DNA of 64,000 nt from Terrisporobacter petrolearius (GCF_020748185.1 NZ_JAHZMO010000005.1:62001-126000), one strand, 5' to 3'; counted from the stretch's first letter, positions 26,562-35,881 are shown. Program-made: numbers and translations. The notes: generated by a model not told the origin, from the letters alone.

Positions 26562-27246
26562 CCCTATATACCTCCCTCATCTTATCTATAATAGACTTGT
26601 TTTCATTTTGTCTAACTTCCTCCACATTAAAATTAAACGCCAATTTCCCTTCATGAAGTATTACTACTTCTTCAACTATTTCATCAATTTCAGCAATTTC
26701 ATGAGTTGTTATTATGATACTTTGCTCTGGAGAGATGTATTCTATCATTACCTTAATGAATTCTTCTCTTTTAAAAATATCTATACCAGAGAAAGGTTCG
26801 TCTAACAAAATATATTTGGCATTTTGCGCAAATCCAAGAATAATTTTTATTCTAGCTCTATTTCCTTTGGATAAAGTACTTATCATTTTATCGTCAGTAA
26901 GATTAAACATTTTCAACAGTTTTGTTGCCTTTTCTTTATCCCAATTTTCATAGAACTCTTCCATAAATGCAAAAGTATCTTTTATTGTAAGGTGGGGAAA
27001 ATAGGTATCCATATCCGGTACAAATGCAATTTTATTATATAACTTAGGATTCATTTCTTCACCATCTATAAGAATTTTACCTTTGTCTGGCCTAATTACA
27101 CCAGCTATAGATTTTAATATGGTTGATTTTCCAACTCCATTAATTCCAAATATACCTATTACTTTTCCTTCCTTTATTTGAAAGGATACATCATCCAATG
27201 CATGTACTTTTCCAAATTTTTTGCTTAAGTTTATAATATCTATCAT
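26554..27246 (-). CDS. ABC transporter ATP-binding protein (YtrB-like)
   Basis: A 230-residue ATPase with Walker A GINGVGKST (about 33-41), Q-loop region FVPDMDTYFPHL, signature LSKGNRARI, Walker B YILLDEPFSGID and switch His TTHEIAE. The LSKGNR signature is typical of the YtrB/YtrE and bacitracin-like export ATPases. It would drive the adjacent permease. GGGGGAG precedes the start. The NlpC/P60 gene ends 57 bases upstream in the same direction, so all four genes may be one transcript. Confidence 0.85.
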   Translation of the reverse strand: MIDIINLSKKFGKVHALDDVSFQIKEGKVIGIFGINGVGKSTILKSIAGVIRPDKGKILIDGEEMNPKLYNKIAFVPDMDTYFPHLTIKDTFAFMEEFYENWDKEKATKLLKMFNLTDDKMISTLSKGNRARIKIILGFAQNAKYILLDEPFSGIDIFKREEFIKVMIEYISPEQSIIITTHEIAEIDEIVEEVVILHEGKLAFNFNVEEVRQNENKSIIDKMREVYRGE

Positions 27247-27303
27247 TTATAAAACTCCCCCTAAAAATACTTTCCCTAAATAAAATCTAACTTCTTAGTT
27301 TAA

Positions 27304-27879
27304 TTATTTTAAATACGAATTAATATAATCTATAGGACGATATACATATCCATTATTATAACGTAAAATAGACTCTATCTTTATTCCCCCTATTGGATAA
27401 GGGTTTCTATTTGCTGAATTAATTATTTTTCCTCTTCCAATATACATAACCACATGGCCCGGTGTAAAAATCAAATCCCCTGGTTGAATATTTTCCATTT
27501 GAACTTTATAATCTTTCAATACATATTTTTGCTCCGTTGTAGAATAACCAATATTTATATTAGTTACAATTTTATAGGCCCAATAAGTAAGCCCCGAACA
27601 ATCAAATCCTTGTTTTCCTATATAATCTTTATTTTCTAAAGGGTAATAACTTTCGCCATAATAACCTATAAGCTCTTCCAATCTTTCTTTTGTTATTATT
27701 TCTCCCTTACCGCCCCAAGTGTATTCCTGTCCTTCTCTTCCTTTGGCTAAAGAAATAACTTTATTTATTATTTTCAAATCATTTTTACTCATATCTTTAG
27801 TTTCTTGTTCATATTTTTTATTTATTTCCTGTGTATACTTTTCTTTTAAAAAACTATACCCCCAGATTCCTACAAACAC
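27304..27879 (-). CDS. NlpC/P60 family cell-wall endopeptidase (start codon uncertain)
   Basis: A secreted cysteine peptidase that cleaves peptide cross-links of peptidoglycan. The catalytic Cys is in GFDCSGLTYWAYK, His in FTPGHVVMYIGRG, and the third residue in NSANRNPYPIGG. Coordinates use the only in-frame canonical start (GTG, 27879), but that codon lies inside the hydrophobic signal segment. The frame stays open upstream and encodes a basic N-region (IKKFLKKILIFILVVF). An AGGGAG site lies at about 27936-27931, where spacing would place initiation at ATA, ACA or ATC (27927-27919). The true start is probably non-canonical or the gene carries a start mutation. Confidence 0.8.
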   Translation of the reverse strand: MFVGIWGYSFLKEKYTQEINKKYEQETKDMSKNDLKIINKVISLAKGREGQEYTWGGKGEIITKERLEELIGYYGESYYPLENKDYIGKQGFDCSGLTYWAYKIVTNINIGYSTTEQKYVLKDYKVQMENIQPGDLIFTPGHVVMYIGRGKIINSANRNPYPIGGIKIESILRYNNGYVYRPIDYINSYLK

Positions 27880-27975
27880 AACTAATATAAATATTAAAAT
27901 TTTCTTTAAAAATTTTTTGATTGTTATTAACTCCCTTCAGGTTTAAACCAGTTAAATACACAACTTCCTTATTTT

Positions 27976-28004
27976 ATTATCACACTAAAACTTTCATATT
28001 TCAA
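27976..28004 (-). promoter_or_regulatory. Promoter of the NlpC/P60 gene
   Basis: -35 TTGAAA (28004-27999) and -10 GATAAT (27981-27976) on the minus strand with 17 bases between, about 40 bases upstream of the AGGGAG site. Confidence 0.6.
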
Positions 28005-28050
28005 CTTACAAATTCGTCATATAAAAATAGTATCTCTTATATATTAGACG

Positions 28051-28094
28051 TATAAATAGTATAAAAAGTTTCATTAATTTTTATACTATTTATA
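28051..28094. repeat. 17-base perfect inverted repeat upstream of the NlpC/P60 promoter
   Basis: Arms at 28051-28067 and 28078-28094 (core ATAGTATAAAAA / TTTTTATACTAT) with a 10-base loop. It lies about 50 bases upstream of the -35 box. The stem is AT-only apart from one G:C pair; it may be an old terminator or a binding site. The rest of the 350-base gap 27947-28296 shows no other gene. Confidence 0.6.
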
Positions 28095-28263
28095 ATTATT
28101 CAATTTCATATAAATACTAAATCATGTTTTTATAAATTAGTACATTAGTTTAAAAGTGCTAATAATTATATAATCCGACTATTTTTGATAAAATTTAATA
28201 TTAATTATGCTATTACTACATATTTTTATTAATATAATACTAATATATATTTATATCCTTAAT

Positions 28264-28298
28264 AATAAAAAAGTGGCTTCTTTAGCCACTTTTTTATT
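28264..28298. terminator. Terminator after the truncated BMP lipoprotein gene
   Basis: A 15-base perfect stem (28264-28278 and 28284-28298, core AAAAAAGTGGCT / AGCCACTTTTTT) with loop TCTTT. It overlaps the stop codon of the BMP remnant and is a relic of that gene. Confidence 0.85.
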
Positions 28299-28425
28299 AT
28301 TTGTTTGGAACTATTATTTCTCCACTTATTATTTTTTCTATCTTACTATTAACATAGTCTATTACATCTTTTGGCACGTTTTTATCTGTTGATGGTGCAA
28401 GATCATGAAATATCAACTTACAATC
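28297..28425 (-). pseudogene. C-terminal remnant of a BMP-family (PnrA/Med-like) lipoprotein
   Basis: Only the last 42 or so codons remain. The reading HDLAPSTDKNVPKDVIDYVN followed by SKIEKIISGEIIVPNK and a stop is the characteristic C-terminus of basic-membrane-protein ABC substrate-binding lipoproteins (nucleoside uptake). There is no start, signal peptide or ligand-binding body. The frame runs into a TAG stop at 28428-28426, where the homology to a Crp/Fnr gene on the other strand begins. Its terminator is intact. This is one side of a deletion junction. Confidence 0.75.
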
Positions 28426-28719
28426 CTATTTTTAAGTTTTGTTTGCAAGCATCTAAGCCATAAATTAACATCTACATCAGCGTCTACTTCATTAAATATT
28501 CTTTATCCATTGGAAAATCGACTAGCCAGTTATTTACTTGCACTTTATCCAAATGATTTAAAACCTGAAGATAAAATTGTTACAGATAGCTTTACTCAAT
28601 TAGCAGAACTTCTTGGATCAGATTATAGGCATTTTTTAGGGGTTGTAGATAAACTTTGTTCAAAAAATATTATTAAAAAAGAAAAAAGATCTTCAGTAAT
28701 TCTAGATAGAATTGCTTAA
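28420..28719 (+). pseudogene. C-terminal remnant of a Crp/Fnr-family regulator
   Basis: The frame reads ILFLSFVCKHLSHKL, then YPLENRLASYLLALYP, FTQLAELLGSDYRHFLGVVDKL and IIKKEKRSSVILDRIA. This is the dimerisation-helix end and winged helix of Crp/Fnr regulators; the cyclic-nucleotide-like N-terminal domain (about 110 residues) is missing. An ATG at 28405 could start a 104-residue product, but its first residues derive from the junction and it has no ribosome binding site. Most likely a decaying fragment; expression as a stand-alone DNA-binding domain cannot be excluded. Confidence 0.7.
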
Positions 28720-28834
28720 ATAATATTGCTATAGATCTCTATAATTTGTTTAAAATTTGTTTCTTTTAATTGTTTATTACCTATATTATACTAGCTTTTT
28801 TGAAAACTATAAAATCTACAATTTATTATATAAT

Positions 28835-28873
28835 AAAAATCCTATAATACAAAATTTGCATCATAGGATTTTT
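28835..28873. terminator. Bidirectional terminator
   Basis: AAAAATCCTAT (28835-28845) and ATAGGATTTTT (28863-28873) form a perfect 11-base stem between the Crp remnant and the convergent Bax inhibitor-1 family gene. Confidence 0.75.
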
Positions 28874-28880
28874 TAATTTA

Positions 28881-29546
28881 TTAATCACTTAATTCACTAA
28901 CAAGTCTAAGTAAGTCTAGGAATATGTTAACAAAATCAAGATATAGGTTTAAAACATGTATTGATAAGTCATTTCTATCATTAATTGCTCCATATTCTAT
29001 TTCTGATTTTAATAAACTTACGTCATATAATATATACCCAGAAAAAATTATAATTCCAAGTATACTTATTATTATATTAAATACACTACCACCAATAAAT
29101 ATATTTACTATGGACATTACTAATAGTGCCATTAATGAAATAAATAATGTTGGCCCAAATCTAAGAAATTTCCCACTTTCACTTCTATTAGCTATAAATG
29201 CAAGTCCTCCAAATATAACAGCTGTAGATAATAATACGTTTATTACCATTCCTGTTCCTATACTTCCCACATAATAACTTATAATAGGTGACATTAATAT
29301 TCCATCAATAAATGTAAATAAATAAACAAAATTCATTGAAAATCTTCTTGGTATTATACTTTTTCTAGAGAATAAAGCCATAAGTATTAATGCTACCATT
29401 AATACTGCTATTATAGTATTTGCCATATATATAAAACTCTCTGGTAAAAACATTAGTCCAAATAAATATCCTATAAACATAAATACTATGGATATTGATA
29501 AATATTTAAAAACTTGTGACATTGGATTATAAATACTTTTTAACAT
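28881..29546 (-). CDS. Bax inhibitor-1/YccA family membrane protein
   Basis: A 221-residue protein with seven hydrophobic segments. The family signature is clear in the C-terminal half: SGYILYDVSLLKSEIEYGAINDR followed by LSIHVLNLYLDFVNIFLDLLRLVSELSD, where the two Asp of the BI-1/YetJ proton-sensing Ca2+-leak pair sit (GYILYDV and LYLDFVN). Bacterial members are pH-gated Ca2+ leak channels or interact with FtsH. A good promoter is at 29585-29613 and GAAAGGAG precedes the start. The gene is monocistronic. Confidence 0.92.
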   Translation of the reverse strand: MLKSIYNPMSQVFKYLSISIVFMFIGYLFGLMFLPESFIYMANTIIAVLMVALILMALFSRKSIIPRRFSMNFVYLFTFIDGILMSPIISYYVGSIGTGMVINVLLSTAVIFGGLAFIANRSESGKFLRFGPTLFISLMALLVMSIVNIFIGGSVFNIIISILGIIIFSGYILYDVSLLKSEIEYGAINDRNDLSIHVLNLYLDFVNIFLDLLRLVSELSD

Positions 29547-29584
29547 ACTTTTCTCCTTTCAACCTTCACAGTTAATAGTCAATT

Positions 29585-29613
29585 ATTATACACTTTTTTT
29601 AATACTTTGTCTA
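29585..29613 (-). promoter_or_regulatory. Promoter of the Bax inhibitor-1 family gene
   Basis: -35 TAGACA (29613-29608), 17-base spacer, -10 TATAAT (29590-29585) on the minus strand. Directly upstream, GTCTA (29609-29613) and TAGAC (29631-29635 region) form a short inverted repeat next to the 15-mer TTAGACGTATAAATA, which also occurs at about 28044-28058. Confidence 0.6.
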
Positions 29614-29745
29614 TACACTTAGACGTATAAATAAATTTATTGATATATTCATTCTATAATTTATCTTTACATTAAAATTTTTATAATATATCATATATAT
29701 ATTATACATTTTTAAAAATCATTACATAGAAAGGACTAATCAAAA

Positions 29746-30948
29746 ATGGAATTTAATTTAAACATTTATGAGACCATGGCTTTAGTTTCCATTGTATTTT
29801 ATATTGGTAAATATTTAAGAAATAAATTTTCTATACTATCAAAATATTGCATCCCTCCATCAGTAGTAGGTGGATTTATATTTTCAATATTTATTCTTAT
29901 ATTAAAAACTACGAGCATAGCAACTGTAAACTTAGATACATCTTTACAAGAAATTTTTATGACAGCATTTTTCACTAGCATAGGATTTACTGCTAGTTTT
30001 AAAATATTAAAACAAGGCGGTATGAAAGTTGTTACTTTTCTCGCCCTTGCAATTTTACTTGTTGTATTACAAAACATAGTAGGTGTAACATTAGCATCAC
30101 TATTTAATTTACAACCATTACTTGGACTTTGTACAGCATCTATACCTATGATAGGGGGGCACGGTACTGCAGGATCATTTGGCCCTTTGCTAGAAAACAT
30201 GGGAGTTTCTGGTGCTACAACAGTATCTATTGCCTCAGCTACATTTGGCTTAATAATGGGAAGTATTATTGGTGGATTAGTTGCTAGAAATCTAATACAC
30301 AATCATAAAATAAAAACAATTCATGATGAAAATTCCACTATTCCTCCAGAGGAAGTTGGCGATTTTAATGAAGAGAACCAAAATATTTTATGTTTAAAAA
30401 AATTAATGACTGGTTCATCTTTCTTGTTCGTTGCTATGGGACTTGGATCAATAATATCAGATTTAATTCAAAACTCAGGATTAACATTTCCATCATATAT
30501 AGGAGCAATGCTTGCAGCTGCTATAATAAGAAATCTATACGATTTCCTTGGGAAAGAAATTGTAGAAAAAGAAATCGAGACTTTAGGATCTCTTAGTCTA
30601 TCATTCTTTTTAACAATGGCCCTAATGGGATTAAAGCTTTGGCAACTATTTGATTTAGCTTTACCTCTTATGATTATGTTATTTGCTCAAGTTATACTAG
30701 TAGGATGCTTTGCTTATTTTGTTACTTATAGAATTATGGGGGCAAACTATGAAGCTGTAGTCTTTGCATCTGCAACTTGTGGATTTGGAATGGGTGCCAC
30801 TCCAAATGCTATTGCAAATATGGATGAACTAACTAACCGATATGGATTTGTTCATACACCATATTTTGTAGTTCCTATTGTCGGTTGTTTATTTATCGAC
30901 TTTGTAAATTCAGCCATAATAACATTATTTATAAACTTTATATGCTAA
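29746..30948 (+). CDS. gltS: Sodium/glutamate symporter
   Basis: A 400-residue membrane protein with about ten or more hydrophobic segments in two inverted halves, each with a glycine-rich reentrant loop: IGGHGTAGSFGPLLE (about residues 140-154) and TCGFGMGATPNAIANM (about 344-359). These loops and the length are diagnostic of GltS, which takes up glutamate with Na+. GAAAGG lies before the start. It is monocistronic and followed by a strong terminator. Confidence 0.93.
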   Translation: MEFNLNIYETMALVSIVFYIGKYLRNKFSILSKYCIPPSVVGGFIFSIFILILKTTSIATVNLDTSLQEIFMTAFFTSIGFTASFKILKQGGMKVVTFLALAILLVVLQNIVGVTLASLFNLQPLLGLCTASIPMIGGHGTAGSFGPLLENMGVSGATTVSIASATFGLIMGSIIGGLVARNLIHNHKIKTIHDENSTIPPEEVGDFNEENQNILCLKKLMTGSSFLFVAMGLGSIISDLIQNSGLTFPSYIGAMLAAAIIRNLYDFLGKEIVEKEIETLGSLSLSFFLTMALMGLKLWQLFDLALPLMIMLFAQVILVGCFAYFVTYRIMGANYEAVVFASATCGFGMGATPNAIANMDELTNRYGFVHTPYFVVPIVGCLFIDFVNSAIITLFINFIC

Positions 30949-30953
30949 AAATT

Positions 30954-30991
30954 AAACCTTGATATATTTCTATATGAATATATCAAGGTTT
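30954..30991. terminator. Terminator after gltS
   Basis: AAACCTTGATATAT (30954-30967) and ATATATCAAGGTTT (30978-30991) form a perfect 14-base stem followed by a T-run; usable from both directions. Confidence 0.85.
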
Positions 30992-31077
30992 TTATAAATT
31001 ATTTATTAAGTTTTCATTTTTTACAAATTATTTTATTAATTTTCTTTTACTCATAACTTCTAAAATAATTATTGTTG

Positions 31078-33051
31078 CTATCTCTTAGTTCTCTTTTTAC
31101 CTTTTGAGTTATTATTTCTACTATCTCTTGAATTACTTTTACTATTTCTTCTATCAGTGTTATTGTTGTTTCTTCCACCTTTAGAATTTTTATCATTAGA
31201 TTTATTCTTTTTGTTTTTATCAAATTGTCTATTTAATGCACCTCTAGCCTCTTTAGGTTTAATTAAACATCTTGGTCCAAATCCTATTAAGTCTTCTCTA
31301 CCTGTTTCAACTAATGCTCTATGAACTAATTCATAGTTTCTAGGTGCAGAATATTGAAGTAAGGCTCTTTGCATTGCTTTTTCAGTTTTAGATTTTGGTA
31401 CATAAACTTCTTTCATAGTTCTTGGGTCTAATCCTGTGTAAAACATTGTTGTTGATAATGTTCCTGGTGTTGGATAGAAATCTTGAACTTGTTCTGGTTG
31501 ATATTTAATATCTCTTAAATATTCGGCTAGTTCTATTGCACTACTTAATGTAGAACCTGGATGTGAAGACATTAAATATGGTATTAAGTATTGTTTTAAC
31601 CCAATTTGTTCATTCATTGCAAAGAATTTTTGTCTAAACCTATCGTAAGTTTCTCCTGCTGGCTTTTGCATGTAGTAAAGTACTTCTTCTGCAACGTGCT
31701 CTGGCGCAACTTTTAATTGTCCACTTACATGATGTTTTATTAATTCTCTCATAAATGTATTATCTTTGTCAGCCATTACATAATCATATCTAATTCCCGA
31801 ACGCACAAATGCTTTTTTAACACCTGGCACTTGTCTAACTTTTCTAAGAAGACTTATATAGTCACTGTGGTCTACGTTTAAGTTTTTACATGGTGATGGA
31901 TCTAGACATTGTCTATGTTTACATCCACCTTTTCCTTCTGATATTTGTTTTTTGCAAGCTTCTTGTCTAAAGTTTGCAGTCGGTCCACCTACGTCATGTA
32001 TATATCCTTTGAAGTCTGGTAAATGTGTAATTTCCTTAGCTTCGTCTAATATAGATTCATGACTTCTACTTTGTACAGCTCTACCTTGGTGGAAAGTTAT
32101 GGCACAGAATGAACAACTTCCAAAACATCCTCTAGAACTTACTATTGAAAATTTAACTTCATTTAAAGCTGGTATTCCACCTTTTGCTTCGTATGATGGA
32201 TGATAATTTTTAGTATATGGAAGTGCATATACTTGGTCTAGTTCTTCTCTATTTAGTGGTGGCTCCGGTTTATTTTGCACCATAAATTTATTTCCATGAG
32301 GTTGAACTATGGCCTTTCCTCTAAATGGATCTTGCTCTGCTTCTTGTATTTTGAAAGCCTGTGCAAATTTAACTTTGTCTTTTTTTATTTCTTCAAATGA
32401 AGGTGTTAATACATAATTTACGTATACTTCATCTAAACTATCTGCCATATAACAAGTTCCATCTATGAAACTTATATATTTAGGATCAAATCCATCATTT
32501 ATAGCATCTGCTACTTTAACTATTTGTCTTTCACTCATTCCGTATACTAATAAGTCGGCTCCACTATCTACTAATATAGATTTTCTTACTTGATCACTCC
32601 AGTAATCATAGTGAGCAAATCTTCTTAGGGATGCTTCTATTCCTCCTATTACTAGTGGAATATCTCCGTATGCTTCTCTTATTCTATTACAATAAACTAT
32701 TGTAGCTCTATCTGGTCTATGGCCCATTTCTCCACCAGGTGAATAAAGATCTTTATCCCTTTGCCTTTTGCTAACAGAATAATGGTTTACCATAGGGTCC
32801 ATGTTTCCTCCGTTAACAAGGAAACCTAGCCTTGGTCTTCCAAGCTTCATAAAATCTTCTGTTGTTTTCCAGTTTGGTTGAGCAATTATCCCTACTTTAT
32901 ATCCAGCATGCTCTAGCACCCTTGATATTATGGCTGTCCCAAAACTGTGGTGGTCAACATAAGCATCTCCTGTAACAAGTACGAAATCGCACTCGTCCCA
33001 TCCTCTTTCAATCATATCTTCTTTACATATTGGTAAAAATTTATTTTCCAT
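31078..33051 (-). CDS. YgiQ family radical SAM protein
   Basis: A 657-residue UPF0313/YgiQ-type radical SAM protein. The [4Fe-4S]-binding motif CxxxCxxC is in [20 protein letters not shown] (around residue 310), preceded by the N-terminal [20 protein letters not shown] block and [18 protein letters not shown] typical of the family. The last 60 or so residues are a Lys/Asn/Ser/Arg-rich disordered tail, suggestive of nucleic-acid or ribosome contact. The reaction is not established. The gene is monocistronic, read towards gltS. Confidence 0.93.
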   Translation of the reverse strand: MENKFLPICKEDMIERGWDECDFVLVTGDAYVDHHSFGTAIISRVLEHAGYKVGIIAQPNWKTTEDFMKLGRPRLGFLVNGGNMDPMVNHYSVSKRQRDKDLYSPGGEMGHRPDRATIVYCNRIREAYGDIPLVIGGIEASLRRFAHYDYWSDQVRKSILVDSGADLLVYGMSERQIVKVADAINDGFDPKYISFIDGTCYMADSLDEVYVNYVLTPSFEEIKKDKVKFAQAFKIQEAEQDPFRGKAIVQPHGNKFMVQNKPEPPLNREELDQVYALPYTKNYHPSYEAKGGIPALNEVKFSIVSSRGCFGSCSFCAITFHQGRAVQSRSHESILDEAKEITHLPDFKGYIHDVGGPTANFRQEACKKQISEGKGGCKHRQCLDPSPCKNLNVDHSDYISLLRKVRQVPGVKKAFVRSGIRYDYVMADKDNTFMRELIKHHVSGQLKVAPEHVAEEVLYYMQKPAGETYDRFRQKFFAMNEQIGLKQYLIPYLMSSHPGSTLSSAIELAEYLRDIKYQPEQVQDFYPTPGTLSTTMFYTGLDPRTMKEVYVPKSKTEKAMQRALLQYSAPRNYELVHRALVETGREDLIGFGPRCLIKPKEARGALNRQFDKNKKNKSNDKNSKGGRNNNNTDRRNSKSNSRDSRNNNSKGKKRTKR

Positions 33052-33426
33052 TTTATCACCTGCTCAATCTATATTTAAAATTCGTTTCATTCATTTCGAC
33101 AACGATATGTCTTTACTTTGTTTCATACATATCCCTTGCTTAAAATTCTCTTTGTTCAAGATTTTTATTTACTTATCTTTAATTATTAACTCTGATTAAC
33201 TATTATATCACAAAGAAAGTAATATTTTTAAAGTAATTAGGTTTTATAGCATAATTAGTTACAATTATTTATGTTAAATTTTCACGTTTTTGTTAATTTT
33301 TTTTTTAATATATCTAACTTATTTTTAATATAAATCTGCACCAAAATAGGACTATAATTTACTAAAGAAATATTTATATATTATTCTTTTTATATATTTT
33401 CTTAAATTTTATAAGGAGGGAATTTT
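33052..33426. other. Divergent intergenic region between the YgiQ gene and the AGCS symporter gene
   Basis: A 375-base AT-rich gap that must hold both outward promoters. A TATAAT at 33353-33358 could serve the symporter but lacks a good -35. I looked for a glycine riboswitch in front of the symporter and saw no conserved core. No small ORF with a ribosome binding site is evident. Confidence 0.5.
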
Positions 33427-34929
33427 ATGGAAAACATAGTCAATAGTATTAACTCTGTTGTTTGGAGTATCGCACTTGTATGGACTTGTCTTGGCGTTGG
33501 TATTTATTTTAGCATTAGAACTAGATTTTCGCAGATTAGAAACATTAAAGAAATGGTTGCTTTATTATTTGGAGGTAAAAAATCAGAACAAGGTATATCT
33601 TCATTCCAAGGATTTTGTACAGCTCTTGCTGGTCGTATAGGAACTGGTAATATTGCAGGTGTTGCTACAGCTATAGCTTGGGGTGGTCCTGGAGCATTAT
33701 TTTGGATGTGGCTTGCAGCATTTCTTGGTGCAGGATCAGCTTTTGCTGAATCAACTTTAGGTCAATTATACAAAGAAGAACATGAAGGCGAATATCGTGG
33801 TGGTCCTGCTTACTATATAGAGAAGGGCTTTGGAAGTACTACATTTTCTAGAATCTACGGGATAATGTTTGCAGTAGTTACACTTATAGCTATAGGTATA
33901 TTACTTCCTGGCGTTCAAGCTAACTCAATCGCAGTATCTGTAAATAATGCTTTTGGTCTTAATGTTAATATTACAGCTGTTATATTAGTTGTATTTCTTG
34001 CTCTTATAATATTTGGTGGTATAAAAAGAATAGGTTCTGCAGCAGAATATATTGTTCCTTTTATGGGAGGCGCATATATCTTAATGGCACTTATAATAAT
34101 TGCAGTTAATATAGCTGATTTACCTGGAATATTGGTATTAATATTCAAGTCGGCTTTTGGGGCAGAAGCAACTTTTGGTGGTATAATTGGTTCTACTATT
34201 GCTTGGGGTGTAAAACGCAGTGTTTACTCAAACGAAGCTGGTCAAGGTACTGGACCACAAGCATCTTCTGCTGCTGAAGTATCACACCCTGCAAAACAAG
34301 GTTTTGTTCAAGCTTTTTCTGTTCACGTTGATACATTATTTGTTTGTTCAGCAACTGGATTTATGATTATGATGACTGGTTGCTACAACACTTATTACGA
34401 AGGAAGTCAAAAAGTAATCGTTGAAAATATGCCCCAATTAGGTGTTCCAGAAATAGGCCCAGCTTATACTCAAAATGCTATAAATACTTTAATTCCTGGA
34501 TTTGGTTCTGCCTTTGTTGCCATAGCATTATTCTTCTTTGCATTTACTACTTTGATGGCTTACTACTATATAGCAGAGGTAAACTTAACTTATTTAGTTA
34601 AAAAAGTTAAAAAAGGCCAAGGTAGTAAAGCTACAATTAATGTATTAAGATTTGTATTATTAGCTATGACTGCATTTGGATGTGTGAAGAGTGCAGGCCT
34701 TGCATGGGCAATGGGTGATATTGGTGTAGGACTTATGGCATGGCTAAACTTAGTTGCTATAGTTCTTTTATCTAATACAGTTATTAAATGCTTCAAAGAT
34801 TATGAAAGACAAATGAAACTTGGAATTCCTAGAGATGATATAACCTTTGACCCTGAACCACTTGGAATAAAAGGTGCTACATTCTGGGAAGAAAGAATTG
34901 CAAGTGGAGATAATACTCCTCAACCTTAA
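33427..34929 (+). CDS. Alanine or glycine:cation symporter (AGCS family)
   Basis: A 500-residue polytopic membrane protein. Hallmarks are GRIGTGNIAGVATAIAWGGPGALFWMW (about residues 70-97), AESTLGQLYKE and RSVYSNEAGQGTGPQASSAAEVSHPAKQGFVQ (about 265-296), all diagnostic of AGCS Na+/alanine-glycine symporters (DagA/AlsT/GlnT). Specificity for alanine, glycine or glutamine cannot be told apart by eye. AAGGAGGG precedes the ATG; a strong terminator follows. Confidence 0.93.
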   Translation: MENIVNSINSVVWSIALVWTCLGVGIYFSIRTRFSQIRNIKEMVALLFGGKKSEQGISSFQGFCTALAGRIGTGNIAGVATAIAWGGPGALFWMWLAAFLGAGSAFAESTLGQLYKEEHEGEYRGGPAYYIEKGFGSTTFSRIYGIMFAVVTLIAIGILLPGVQANSIAVSVNNAFGLNVNITAVILVVFLALIIFGGIKRIGSAAEYIVPFMGGAYILMALIIIAVNIADLPGILVLIFKSAFGAEATFGGIIGSTIAWGVKRSVYSNEAGQGTGPQASSAAEVSHPAKQGFVQAFSVHVDTLFVCSATGFMIMMTGCYNTYYEGSQKVIVENMPQLGVPEIGPAYTQNAINTLIPGFGSAFVAIALFFFAFTTLMAYYYIAEVNLTYLVKKVKKGQGSKATINVLRFVLLAMTAFGCVKSAGLAWAMGDIGVGLMAWLNLVAIVLLSNTVIKCFKDYERQMKLGIPRDDITFDPEPLGIKGATFWEERIASGDNTPQP

Positions 34930-34985
34930 TTTGTAATCAATCCGTAATTTGGTAATAAAATAAAATTCCTAAAAAATGTACCAGG

Positions 34986-35013
34986 AAAAGAGCTAAGGAG
35001 GCTTAGCTCTTTT
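34986..35013. terminator. Terminator after the AGCS symporter gene
   Basis: AAAAGAGCTAAG (34986-34997) and CTTAGCTCTTTT (35002-35013) form a perfect 12-base stem with GAGG loop and T-run. Confidence 0.9.
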
Positions 35014-35031
35014 TCGCGTAAAAAATTATAT

Positions 35032-35823
35032 TTAAGGTTGTTTAAATGAACACGGCAAATTTACTACACATTTCCCACAAACTTGGCTTCCTCCTCTTGG
35101 TTTACCTTTTCCCTCTTTTTTATTTCCATATAGATTTTCGTAATTGTCAAAATTTCTCATACAAGTATCGTAACATTTAAATCTATCATAATTATTTTCA
35201 TTTAAAGCCCCACTAAAGCAACGTTTTACACATACCAAACAACTTTTGTTCCTTTTATACAAACAATTTTCTTTTTCTATTGGCTTATCTGGGCTTACAG
35301 GCAAGTTTGTAACTATAGTAAAATATCTTCCACAACATCCTTCTTTCGTAATCAACATATTATTAATTCCAAAAGTTCCAAGACCTGCTATTTTGGCTAT
35401 ATGCCTATGGGACCATTTACTTTTTAATATATCCGCTTTAAAATCACCAGCCACTTCACATATTGCTGCATTATATCCCATTTTTTCTATTTTTTTTATA
35501 AGATAATCATTCAATTTAATAAACATATTATTGGTTTCTTGATAAGCTAATATCCATTTTTCTGAGGCTAATTTCCCAACAATATTAGACTGAGCTATAT
35601 CTTTAGTAAAAGGAACAAAATAAGCAATAATAATCGTTGGATCCTCTAATATATCACTAGGCATTAAATGTTCTTCAAAAGTATACTCTCTTATGCAATA
35701 AATATCTTTATGATTAGCATCAGCAAAGCCAACTAAAGGTTCTCTCCACGTTGTACTTATATCATCTTGTTTTTCATATTCCCTCACATAATCTACTATA
35801 TATTTCTTAATTAAATCTTTCAT
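35032..35823 (-). CDS. QueG-like Fe-S protein (epoxyqueuosine reductase-related)
   Basis: A 263-residue protein with two ferredoxin-like Cys clusters near the C-terminus (CLYKRNKSCLVCVKRCFSGAL and CYDTCMRN, then GSQVCGKCVVNLPCSF), preceded by KIAGLGTFGINNMLITKEGCCGRYFTIVT, a block seen in QueG relatives. It lacks the full QueG length and C-terminal HEAT region, so it belongs to the shorter clostridial relatives of unproven function. Start 35823 (MKDLIKKYI) is chosen because GGGGGAG lies directly upstream; an ATG 13 codons earlier has no such site. Confidence 0.75.
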   Translation of the reverse strand: MKDLIKKYIVDYVREYEKQDDISTTWREPLVGFADANHKDIYCIREYTFEEHLMPSDILEDPTIIIAYFVPFTKDIAQSNIVGKLASEKWILAYQETNNMFIKLNDYLIKKIEKMGYNAAICEVAGDFKADILKSKWSHRHIAKIAGLGTFGINNMLITKEGCCGRYFTIVTNLPVSPDKPIEKENCLYKRNKSCLVCVKRCFSGALNENNYDRFKCYDTCMRNFDNYENLYGNKKEGKGKPRGGSQVCGKCVVNLPCSFKQP

Positions 35824-35881
35824 AGAACTCCCCCTTTTCTTATAAAAACTCATTAAATACAATTAACTGTAGATCTAAAAA

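Noticed and set aside
28374-28390. Sigma-54 -24/-12 element (TGGCAC present)
   Set aside because: The -12 TTGC is missing and the sequence lies inside the BMP remnant.
28207-28392. 61-codon plus-strand frame
   Set aside because: It crosses the terminator hairpin and the antisense of the BMP remnant, has no ribosome binding site and a composition typical of AT-rich noise.
33052-33426. Glycine riboswitch in front of the AGCS symporter gene
   Set aside because: No conserved glycine aptamer core can be found in the gap.
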